DNA of 13,074 nt from contig JACMMG010000011.1 of assembly GCA_014379165.1 (NCBI GenBank), positions 1 to 13,074 on the forward strand, read 5' to 3'. The notes under the pieces were generated by a model that saw only the letters and a list, made by a program, of their open reading frames with translations, had not been told where the DNA came from and made no database searches. Below are positions 6,256 through 10,926 of this stretch, piece after piece; the first letter of the stretch is position 1, and every line of letters begins with the position of its first letter. The position numbers and the translations under genes are program-made. Origin of the DNA: Candidatus Parcubacteria bacterium (GTDB taxonomy: Bacteria; Patescibacteriota; Minisyncoccia; Phycocordibacterales; SBAW01).

Positions 6256-6288
6256 AAAAAAACCGCGGGCACACCCTGTGCACCCGCG
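6256..6288 (-). terminator. Intrinsic terminator of purH
   Basis: On the minus strand CGCGGG (6288-6283), a two-base bulge, CACA, loop GGG, TGTG and CCCGCG form a 10-bp G/C-rich stem, followed by GG and seven T residues (6262-6256). It lies about 30 nt after the purH stop and upstream of the next leftward promoter, so purH and the 121-aa gene are separate units. Confidence 0.85.
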
Positions 6289-6316
6289 ACCTTGTTTTTG
6301 TTGCCGCCGCCGTTCG

Positions 6317-7903
6317 TTAGTGGCGGAAGTGACGAACTTTTGTAAAGACCATCGCGACATCGCGATCATTTGCCGCTTTAATGACCTCGGCGTCGTTCTT
6401 CGAGCCTCCCGGCTGGATCGCCGCTGTGGCACCAGCCACGATTGCGGCAATGAGACCATCAGCAAATGGGAAGAACGCATCCGACGCCACAACCGACCCC
6501 TTTGTAGTGGGGTGGGGCAAGTCGAGGGCTTTCGCCATCTCTTGCGCTTTCTGAGCGGCAATGTGCACCGAGTCGACACGGCTCATCTGACCCGCCCCGA
6601 CACCTACCGTACGCATATGCCTTGCAAAGACGATAGCATTCGACTTCACGTGCTTCGCGACCGTCCAGGCAAAACGCAGGTCTTCTGCTTCGGCGTGCGT
6701 CGGCCCACGGCGTGTTACGATCCCGAAGTCGAGCTCGGTCTCCACCTTATTGTCGCGCGTTTGCACTAACAGCCCTCCTGCAATCGGCTTTACGGTAAGC
6801 CCAGTTGCCCGAGGGTCAGGCAGGCCGCCGGTTAACAGGAGACGGATTCCCGGCTTGCTCCCAATCACCTCGATTGCCGCTTCAGTCGCGTCGGGAGCAA
6901 TCACCACCTCAGTGAAAATTTTGGCGATTTCCAAAGCAGTCGAAAGCTCGAGGATTTGGTTAAACGCCACAACGCCACCAAACGCAGAAGTCCGATCACA
7001 TTCGACCGCGCGCCGGTAGGCCTGCTTCTGGTCCATACCTTGCGCCACGCCGCACGGGTTGGCATGTTTGACGATCACACACGTTGGAACCGTAGCACCA
7101 AACTCCCCCACGAGCTCAAATGCCGCGTCGGCGTCGGCGTAGTTGTTCAGAGACATTTCTTTTCCTGCCACTTGTCGGGCAGTTGCTGCTCCGGGGCGAT
7201 TCTCACCGGTAAGATAAATCGCTCCGGCTTGGTGAGGGTTTTCGCCGTAGCGACAAACCTGCTTGCGGATGCCACCGACGGTAAAGTACTTCGGCAACAA
7301 CTCGCCGACTTGGCCCCGTAGCCAAGCCGCGATGGCACTGTCATACCAGGCCGTATAGCTGAAGGCCTTCGCCGCCATGCGCCGACGAAATTCCGCTTTC
7401 ACCACGCCGTTGTTCGTTTCGAGCTCGGCGACGAGGTCGTTGTAGTCTTCAGGGTCAACAACGATCAGAACGTCGTTGTGGTTCTTCGCCGCACCCCTAA
7501 TCATTGCCGGACCGCCGATGTCGATTTCTTCGGCACATGTATCGAAGTCTGCCCCCTTCGCAACCGTCTCCGCAAATGGATACAGGTTGACGATAAGAAC
7601 ATCTATCCCTCCGCCACCGAGGCGATCAAGGGCCTCCATATGTTCAGGATTGCTTCGAACAGCGAGAAGTCCGCCGTGTATGACGGGATGAAGAGTCTTC
7701 ACGCGGCCGTCCATCATTTCAGGGATGCCGGTGAGTGCCGAGACCTCAATCACGGCAAGTTCGGCTGCAGCAAGCACCTTCGCGGTGCCGCCTGTTGAGA
7801 GAAGCTGGAAGTCGTACTTGGCAAGCACGGCCGCCACTTCCCCGATGCGCGTCTTGTCTGTGACCGAAACGAGCGCAAATGGTCCTATCTGCTTTTTTGC
7901 CAA
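6317..7903 (-). CDS. purH: Bifunctional AICAR transformylase / IMP cyclohydrolase PurH
   Basis: The 528-aa cytosolic enzyme carries out the last two steps of de novo IMP synthesis. The N-terminal MGS-like cyclohydrolase domain (1-200) shows SVTDKTRI (13-20), LSTGGTAK (35-42), TGIPEMMDGRVKTLHP (58-73), NLYPF (106-110) and EEIDIGGPAMIRGAAKN (125-141). The AICAR transformylase domain shows RYGENPHQ (218-225), the catalytic VKHANPCG (278-285, Lys279/His280), SAFGGVVAFN (306-315), GVGAGQMSRVDS (434-445) and ASDAFFPFADG (473-483). I place the start at TTG 7903, not the in-frame ATG at 7960: AAGGA (7915-7911) is 7 nt upstream, and MAKKQIGPFALVSVTDK matches family N-termini. It is GC-rich, stands alone with its own promoter and terminator, and no other pur gene is in the window. 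A purine biosynthesis gene is unexpected for a reduced CPR genome, many of which lack the pathway. Confidence 0.96.
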   Translation of the reverse strand: MAKKQIGPFALVSVTDKTRIGEVAAVLAKYDFQLLSTGGTAKVLAAAELAVIEVSALTGIPEMMDGRVKTLHPVIHGGLLAVRSNPEHMEALDRLGGGGIDVLIVNLYPFAETVAKGADFDTCAEEIDIGGPAMIRGAAKNHNDVLIVVDPEDYNDLVAELETNNGVVKAEFRRRMAAKAFSYTAWYDSAIAAWLRGQVGELLPKYFTVGGIRKQVCRYGENPHQAGAIYLTGENRPGAATARQVAGKEMSLNNYADADAAFELVGEFGATVPTCVIVKHANPCGVAQGMDQKQAYRRAVECDRTSAFGGVVAFNQILELSTALEIAKIFTEVVIAPDATEAAIEVIGSKPGIRLLLTGGLPDPRATGLTVKPIAGGLLVQTRDNKVETELDFGIVTRRGPTHAEAEDLRFAWTVAKHVKSNAIVFARHMRTVGVGAGQMSRVDSVHIAAQKAQEMAKALDLPHPTTKGSVVASDAFFPFADGLIAAIVAGATAAIQPGGSKNDAEVIKAANDRDVAMVFTKVRHFRH

Positions 7904-7941
7904 GGGATGTTCCTTCCATATCTGGCATTGCGTCCGCAAGC

Positions 7942-7970
7942 ACAATACCCCACCCTCCAAAAAACGACAA
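7942..7970 (-). promoter_or_regulatory. purH promoter
   Basis: On the minus strand TTGTCG (7970-7965), a 17-nt spacer and TATTGT (7947-7942) predict a start near 7935 and a leader of about 30 nt that contains the AAGGA SD. Its position downstream of the ATG at 7960 supports the TTG start at 7903. Confidence 0.65.
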
Positions 7971-7980
7971 CTTTACTTTT

Positions 7981-8145
7981 TTATGAAAGAAGTGGACTAA
8001 GGTTTACTCCTAAATAATACGGCCAAATAAAAATGGCGAGTACTCCCTGCCAAAAACCTAACTGTAAATAGCCGAGCGTAAAAAGCCAGGCCGCGATCCA
8101 GAAGCCTCCGGATAAGGTGTGATGCTCGATTTTAATTTTTTCCAT
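7981..8145 (-). CDS. 54-aa small membrane protein, unrecognised
   Basis: The reading frame encodes MEKIKIEHHTLSGGF followed by two hydrophobic, aromatic-rich segments (about 15-28 and 31-47, containing WIAAWLFTLGYL and VLAIFIWPYYLGV) and a short tail. It looks like a two-helix inner-membrane protein; no known family is recognised. Evidence for a real gene is the uninterrupted hydrophobic pattern, a TATACT box 8 nt before the ATG that fits the leaderless pattern seen elsewhere here, and lower GC than neighbouring purH. It lies upstream of the purH promoter on the same strand, with no clear terminator between them, so it may also read into purH. Confidence 0.6.
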   Translation of the reverse strand: MEKIKIEHHTLSGGFWIAAWLFTLGYLQLGFWQGVLAIFIWPYYLGVNLSPLLS

Positions 8146-8153
8146 ATAGGGCA

Positions 8154-8159
8154 AGTATA
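8154..8159 (-). promoter_or_regulatory. -10 box of the 54-aa membrane gene
   Basis: TATACT on the minus strand ends 8 nt before the ATG at 8145. No good -35 box is seen at the expected distance. The only SD-like string, TAGGAG, lies beyond the -10 box and is too far to serve. The leader would be zero to a few bases. Confidence 0.45.
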
Positions 8160-8218
8160 CTCCTAACTTTCCTGTACATTTTATTCATGCGGGAGTTATA
8201 GGGTTAGACCGGCCCCAC

Positions 8219-8264
8219 TTGACTAAATAGCTTAAGTATGCTAGTATTATTACTAGCGAGTCAA
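8219..8264 (+). promoter_or_regulatory. Hydrolase promoter embedded in nested inverted repeats
   Basis: TTGACT (8219-8224), a 17-nt spacer and TAGTAT (8242-8247), with an extended-minus-10 TG at 8239-8240, form a strong promoter. The -10 lies within an inverted repeat, GCTAGTA (8240-8246) and TACTAGC (8251-8257). The -35 TTGACT is itself repeated in inverted form as AGTCAA at 8259-8264. The symmetric arms around both promoter boxes suggest a repressor operator (inference). Confidence 0.7.
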
Positions 8265-8280
8265 AAGGAGGAGGTGCGTC

Positions 8281-8802
8281 ATGCGCATCATCGCCATTGT
8301 AGGAGTCTGGAACTTCCAGACACTCTCTCGGCTGATGTGGCCGCACTTCGAAACTGCCTTCAAAAAGCAGTTCCCCCGTGCGAGCTTTTCGGTCGAACAT
8401 TTGTGGTACTCACCCTGGCAAGGTGAGAAAATGCGTCGCTTCGCCGATAGCATTGTCGAGAAATACGACGATGGCGAAGAAGATATCTTACTCCTAGGAC
8501 ACAGCATGGGCGGAGTTATCGCCACCGCTATCGCCTCGAGATTCACGAAGGCTCGAGTTGTGCAGGTGGTGACGGTATTCTCCCCGCACAAGTTTCTGGG
8601 AGGGATCTTCCCGCGGATGCTGCGCTCGAGGCGGACCAATGTACCAGTCGTGTCCTGCTCAGCGCTCCTCGACTGGATTGTGCTGTGGGGAGCACGTCAC
8701 CCCGACGCAGTCCGGCACGCCCGCATCAATTGCGACCATCTGTTTGGCCTGCTCTTGAGCAAGGGCCCGGCAGAAAAGATCGCGAAAGCAGCCAAACTGT
8801 AG
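8281..8802 (+). CDS. Small alpha/beta-hydrolase family protein
   Basis: The 173-aa protein is a compact alpha/beta hydrolase. The nucleophile elbow LLLGHSMGG (70-78) places Ser75. The acid is probably Asp131 in SALLDWIV, at the end of a VPVVSC strand, and His153 in CDHLFGLL is the likely catalytic histidine. There is no signal peptide, so it is probably cytosolic. It is shorter than typical esterases (about 250 aa) because the cap domain is minimal. The substrate cannot be told: esterase, lipase-like and thioesterase roles are all possible. AGGAGGAGG lies just before the ATG with ideal spacing, and the gene has its own promoter and terminator. Composition is GC-rich like purH. Confidence 0.85.
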   Translation: MRIIAIVGVWNFQTLSRLMWPHFETAFKKQFPRASFSVEHLWYSPWQGEKMRRFADSIVEKYDDGEEDILLLGHSMGGVIATAIASRFTKARVVQVVTVFSPHKFLGGIFPRMLRSRRTNVPVVSCSALLDWIVLWGARHPDAVRHARINCDHLFGLLLSKGPAEKIAKAAKL

Positions 8803-8834
8803 AAACCAACTCCCCCGGGTTGGTTTCTTTTTTT
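8802..8834 (+). terminator. Strong intrinsic terminator of the hydrolase gene
   Basis: The 9-bp stem GAAACCAAC (8802-8810) / GTTGGTTTC (8819-8827) with loop TCCCCCGG is followed by seven T residues (8828-8834). The stem begins on the last base of the stop codon. Confidence 0.92.
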
Positions 8835-8861
8835 AATTACTGCCATTAGGGATTAGAAATG
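8831..8861 (+). repeat. Direct repeat copy 1 (ATTAGGG-TTAGAAATG motif)
   Basis: TTTTAA-TACTG-CATTAGGG-TTAGAAATG is nearly identical to copy 2 at 9529-9558: one base inserted and two substitutions over about 30 nt. It begins within the T-run of the hydrolase terminator. The two copies bracket about 700 bp of low-GC DNA. Confidence 0.8.
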
Positions 8862-8977
8862 GCGAAGAATTTGCCTGGTATATATCGTGGACGATGTTTG
8901 GAGGAATATTTTACGAGTTTTGGATAAATGCTGGTCGTTATACAAATTTTTGCAAGAGAAAAACTAAACGTGCTTAA
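8837..8977 (+). pseudogene. Possible gene remnant with a hydrophobic segment
   Basis: A 46-codon frame is open from after the stop at 8834 to TAA 8975-8977 and has no ATG or GTG start. It reads through the direct repeat and then GEEFAWYISWTMFGGIFYEFW and a basic tail (KRKTKRA). The tryptophan- and aromatic-rich hydrophobic part followed by a positively charged end looks like the C-terminus of a membrane protein that lost its start. It could also be chance; nothing in the region supplies a promoter or ribosome site. Confidence 0.3.
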
Positions 8978-8996
8978 TGCGACTTAAAAAGTACTC

Positions 8997-9018
8997 ACCT
9001 GCCTACCGGTCAGCAGGT
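8997..9018. repeat. Small inverted repeat, ACCTGC/GCAGGT
   Basis: ACCTGC (8997-9002) and GCAGGT (9013-9018) enclose CTACCGGTCA, which itself has ACCGGT in the centre. It resembles a decayed copy of the CCTGCCTACCGGCAGG-like palindromes I recall from CPR intergenic regions; that link is unchecked. The stretch from 8978 to 9086 otherwise holds nothing I can call, apart from a short AATACC-T-GGTATT palindrome near 9050. Confidence 0.5.
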
Positions 9019-9086
9019 TGAAACCAATTGCTTATAGAGCTTAATACCTGGTATTTATTTGGCCACAGTTTAGAGGCGGGGTTGGT

Positions 9087-9254
9087 TTAGTTGGAATTTT
9101 TCTTTTTGCTCTTTATCACGCCTACAATGCCGCCAATAACTGCCAAGAGTCCGAGCAATTGCGCTCCGGGACTATCGTCATACCCTCCATATACAACCAT
9201 GAAGGCCCCAAATAATATTGCGAAAACAGAATATAATATTCTACTTTTATTCAT
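9087..9254 (-). CDS. 55-aa small membrane protein, unrecognised
   Basis: The protein starts MNKSRILYSVFAILFG, has a hydrophobic helix (about 6-24), a short acidic loop YDDSPGA (25-31), a second helix LLGLLAVIGGIVGVI (33-47) and a lysine/serine tail (KSKKKNSN). This is the profile of a two-helix membrane protein with a cytosolic basic end. No family is recognised. It follows the 65-aa gene by 14 nt on the same strand, so the two are probably one transcript. No SD is visible; TATTCT lies 4 nt before the ATG. Low GC matches its neighbour. Confidence 0.6.
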   Translation of the reverse strand: MNKSRILYSVFAILFGAFMVVYGGYDDSPGAQLLGLLAVIGGIVGVIKSKKKNSN

Positions 9255-9268
9255 AATGAGAATAGCGA

Positions 9269-9466
9269 TTAGCGATCAAATATAAGCCACGGTGGTTGGA
9301 CGATAAGTCTGTATACAATCTCACCTGCTCCATAAATTGGCGGCGGGCAGTCTTCTTTTGGGTCTTGGCACCCGAAATGAATTGCGGTTGCAATGTATTG
9401 GAGACCGTAAAAGCAAATGAGAATGATTACCGTTATTCCCGCGATTTTTATAAATCGACTCGACAT
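9269..9466 (-). CDS. 65-aa small membrane protein with two cysteines, unrecognised
   Basis: After MSSRFIK comes a strong hydrophobic helix (about 8-28, IAGITVIILICFYGLQYIATAI), then an exposed segment with Cys33 and Cys40 (GCQDPKEDCPPP) and a second hydrophobic stretch (about 44-63) ending LIFDR. If the N-terminus is cytosolic, the cysteine pair faces outward and could form a disulfide (inference). No known family is recognised. The start is supported by TATACG 8 nt before the ATG, without an SD, as in other leaderless candidates here. It heads a two-gene unit with the 55-aa protein. Confidence 0.65.
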   Translation of the reverse strand: MSSRFIKIAGITVIILICFYGLQYIATAIHFGCQDPKEDCPPPIYGAGEIVYRLIVQPPWLIFDR

Positions 9467-9474
9467 TCACAATA

Positions 9475-9480
9475 CGTATA
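9475..9480 (-). promoter_or_regulatory. -10 box of the 65-aa membrane gene
   Basis: TATACG on the minus strand ends 8 nt before the ATG at 9466. The -35 region is poor. No SD lies between the box and the start codon. Confidence 0.4.
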
Positions 9481-9528
9481 ACGCTTGAAATTTGGTGTTG
9501 GTTACAGGGCGGGTCCCAACTGTCGCGA

Positions 9529-9558
9529 TTTTAATACTGTCATTAGGGGTTAGAAATG
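9529..9558 (+). repeat. Direct repeat copy 2 (ATTAGGG-TTAGAAATG motif)
   Basis: This is the second copy of the element at 8831-8861, in the same orientation 698 bp downstream. It ends 35 nt before the end of the DUF1801 gene. See copy 1 for the comparison. Confidence 0.8.
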
Positions 9559-9593
9559 CTCGCTCATTACAATGTGTGGGGAGGGAGTAGTCA

Positions 9594-10019
9594 CTACTTC
9601 GTCGGGTACCGACGATTCATTTCATTCTGAGTCTCTTTGATGATCGTTCGAAGCGTCGGAATATCGATGTCCGAGAGTTTGTTGATATACAAACACGCCT
9701 TGCTAGTCTTGTGTTTCCCGAGCTTTTTAAAGAGCGGCTCGTATTTCGCAAAGCCAGGTAAGATATAGATCGTGAGATTTGCTTTGCGCGGAGAGAAGCC
9801 AGCTCTCGGCCAGTCGCCCTCCTGAGTGGAGCGTTCGGACTTGTAGTGATAGACACCATAGCCGATAATGCTGGGTCCCCACATCGCCGGCTTCACGCCG
9901 GTCACTTCCTTAAATATCTTCAAAAGCTGTTTTGCATCTGTACGCCGCTGTTCGTTTTCAATAGCACCAACGAATGCTGTCACGCTTGCAGTGGTCTTTT
10001 TTGTTTTAGGTTCGGCCAT
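9594..10019 (-). CDS. DUF1801 domain protein
   Basis: The 141-aa soluble protein matches the DUF1801 (YdhG-like) pattern: an N-terminal helical part with VTAFVGAIENEQRRTDAKQLL, then GPSIIGYGVYHY (48-59), RKANLTIYILPG (78-89), LGKHKTSKACLYINKLSDID and a C-terminal helix. Function is unknown for most of the family, and no catalytic residues can be assigned. It is complete and of usual length. An extended -10 (TGCTACAAT) lies 6 nt before the ATG with no SD, so the mRNA is probably leaderless. No terminator is seen after the stop; a short GTAGT-C-ACTAC palindrome overlaps the gene end. Confidence 0.85.
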   Translation of the reverse strand: MAEPKTKKTTASVTAFVGAIENEQRRTDAKQLLKIFKEVTGVKPAMWGPSIIGYGVYHYKSERSTQEGDWPRAGFSPRKANLTIYILPGFAKYEPLFKKLGKHKTSKACLYINKLSDIDIPTLRTIIKETQNEMNRRYPTK

Positions 10020-10025
10020 GTGCAG

Positions 10026-10034
10026 ATTGTAGCA
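10026..10034 (-). promoter_or_regulatory. Extended -10 promoter of the DUF1801 gene, leaderless
   Basis: On the minus strand TGC (10034-10032) followed by TACAAT (10031-10026) forms an extended -10. Six bases (CTGCAC) separate it from the ATG at 10019. The -35 region is weak, as is usual when the TG extension is present. The same CTGCAC-ATG junction occurs at rpsU. Confidence 0.65.
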
Positions 10035-10102
10035 AATTTAATTTTTGTTCTTGCGACCCTGGTGGGTGCTAATTGGAATCAGTGGCAGGAGTTTGGGCGG
10101 GC

Positions 10103-10131
10103 TTTACAGAAGGAGGTAGATACGGCATAGT
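10103..10131 (+). promoter_or_regulatory. Candidate promoter of the 181-aa gene
   Basis: TTTACA (10103-10108), a 17-nt spacer and CATAGT (10126-10131) predict a start near 10138, exactly where the SD-bearing hairpin begins. This position also argues against the longer in-frame ATG at 10073, which is upstream of the promoter. Confidence 0.5.
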
Positions 10132-10137
10132 ACTGCC

Positions 10138-10162
10138 AACCAAACGAAGAGGAGATTTGGTT
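10138..10162 (+). promoter_or_regulatory. Leader hairpin presenting the SD in its loop
   Basis: AACCAAA (10138-10144) pairs with TTTGGTT (10156-10162); the 11-nt loop CGAAGAGGAGA holds the SD GAGGAG. The stem ends directly against the ATG at 10163. Folding leaves the SD single-stranded and brings it next to the start codon. Confidence 0.6.
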
Positions 10163-10708
10163 ATGTTCCATCACGACCATATTGACCGTTTCGTGGCTGC
10201 GCTCAACTTCACTCCAACGGAGGGCGAAGCAATCAAGAAACGGGCCGAGGAGGCGGCCAATAAGTACATCAACCCCCCAGACGGACGTTTTTCTGCCGAT
10301 TCCCTCGAAGAAGTACTCGGCAGCAAGGAGCTGGTTGATACATTCACCGAGATGTGGGAGAAGCAGAACTCCATCCTCAATCCTCCCCTGACCGTTCCTT
10401 TTCACGACAATATCCCGAGGGGGGTCGAACAGATCCGCAAGGAGTACGCGGATGCGATATTGCCTGGGGCAAACCGCCTACACCTCGCGCAAGCCGAATT
10501 CCGCGGCGCCCTCAGGATGGTGATCGGCGGGAAGATTCCGAAGAATTTCGGCACGATCTACGACCTGCTCCAACGGACTGCAACGGACTTTCAAATGAGG
10601 GACGAGCCCCTCTTCTCTCAGGCACTCGACCACCTGGAGAACGAGATGATCGCCGCTGAAGAGAAGGCTCACCGGGAAGCTGCGAAGGCCGGGGAAGTCG
10701 TCACCTGA
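10163..10708 (+). CDS. Hypothetical 181-aa helical protein, family not recognised
   Basis: I do not recognise this soluble, charged, mainly helical protein. It begins MFHHDHIDRFVAALNFTPTEG, has a KYINPPDGRFSADSLEEVLGS segment, a central proline-rich turn (NPPLTVPFHDNIPRG) and a long C-terminal helix rich in Glu, Ala and Lys (DHLENEMIAAEEKAHREAAKAG). No membrane segment or catalytic motif is visible. The ATG at 10163 is chosen over 10073 because of the SD (GAGGAG) and the promoter position. It is GC-rich, with its own strong terminator, like purH, the hydrolase and the 121-aa gene. It ends in TGA. Confidence 0.75.
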   Translation: MFHHDHIDRFVAALNFTPTEGEAIKKRAEEAANKYINPPDGRFSADSLEEVLGSKELVDTFTEMWEKQNSILNPPLTVPFHDNIPRGVEQIRKEYADAILPGANRLHLAQAEFRGALRMVIGGKIPKNFGTIYDLLQRTATDFQMRDEPLFSQALDHLENEMIAAEEKAHREAAKAGEVVT

Positions 10709-10728
10709 GCGCATACGCTCTGCACAAC

Positions 10729-10766
10729 AAAGCCCTCGACGAACCTGGTTCGTCGGGCGGCTTTTT
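10729..10766 (+). terminator. Intrinsic terminator of the 181-aa gene
   Basis: Outer stem AAAGCC (10729-10734) / GGCTTT (10759-10764), inner stem CGACGAAC (10737-10744) / GTTCGTCG (10748-10755) with loop CTG, then TTTTTCTTT. Strong. Confidence 0.9.
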
Positions 10767-10795
10767 CTTTCTGGTTCCAACTACATAAAATCTCC

Positions 10796-10814
10796 CGTTT
10801 GGGTGCTCCAAACG
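10796..10814. repeat. Inverted repeat CGTTTGG/CCAAACG
   Basis: A perfect 7-bp stem with loop GTGCT lies between the terminator and the AT-rich block. No T-run follows. On the minus strand it lies inside a 47-codon open frame (10844-10701) that I do not call as a gene. Confidence 0.5.
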
Positions 10815-10866
10815 AACTATATAAATCAACCGAATTTTCACCATGACCCACGTTAGTCAGAACTGG

Positions 10867-10894
10867 AACCGTTTAATAACGGAGTTAAACGGTT
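10867..10894. repeat. Perfect 10-8-10 inverted repeat at the block boundary
   Basis: AACCGTTTAA (10867-10876), spacer TAACGGAG, TTAAACGGTT (10885-10894). It sits 32 nt beyond the end of the nuclease-like gene and at the point where GC content drops. No T-run follows on either strand, so a simple terminator is unlikely. The arm and spacer sizes resemble the core site of a tyrosine recombinase, but no recombinase gene is in the window. It could also be an mRNA-stabilising 3' hairpin. Confidence 0.7.
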
Positions 10895-10926
10895 GGTACC
10901 TCTTCGGGCGTGAATTCGAGGATGTA

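Noticed and set aside
6248..7321. Plus-strand frames of 89-173 codons opposite purH
   Set aside because: Antisense shadows of a GC-rich conserved gene, with no motif and arginine/proline-rich composition.
7904..7960. purH start at ATG 7960
   Set aside because: It is upstream of or within the promoter, has no SD, and adds residues not found in PurH; TTG 7903 has AAGGA at 7 nt.
10085..10098. AGGAGTTTGGGC shared with the right end of the reductase insert, suggesting a second copy
   Set aside because: Only about 12 identical bases, with no further similarity; such matches are expected by chance in 13 kb.
10073..10162. 181-aa gene start at ATG 10073
   Set aside because: No SD at that ATG, and the candidate promoter at 10103-10131 lies downstream of it; ATG 10163 has GAGGAG.
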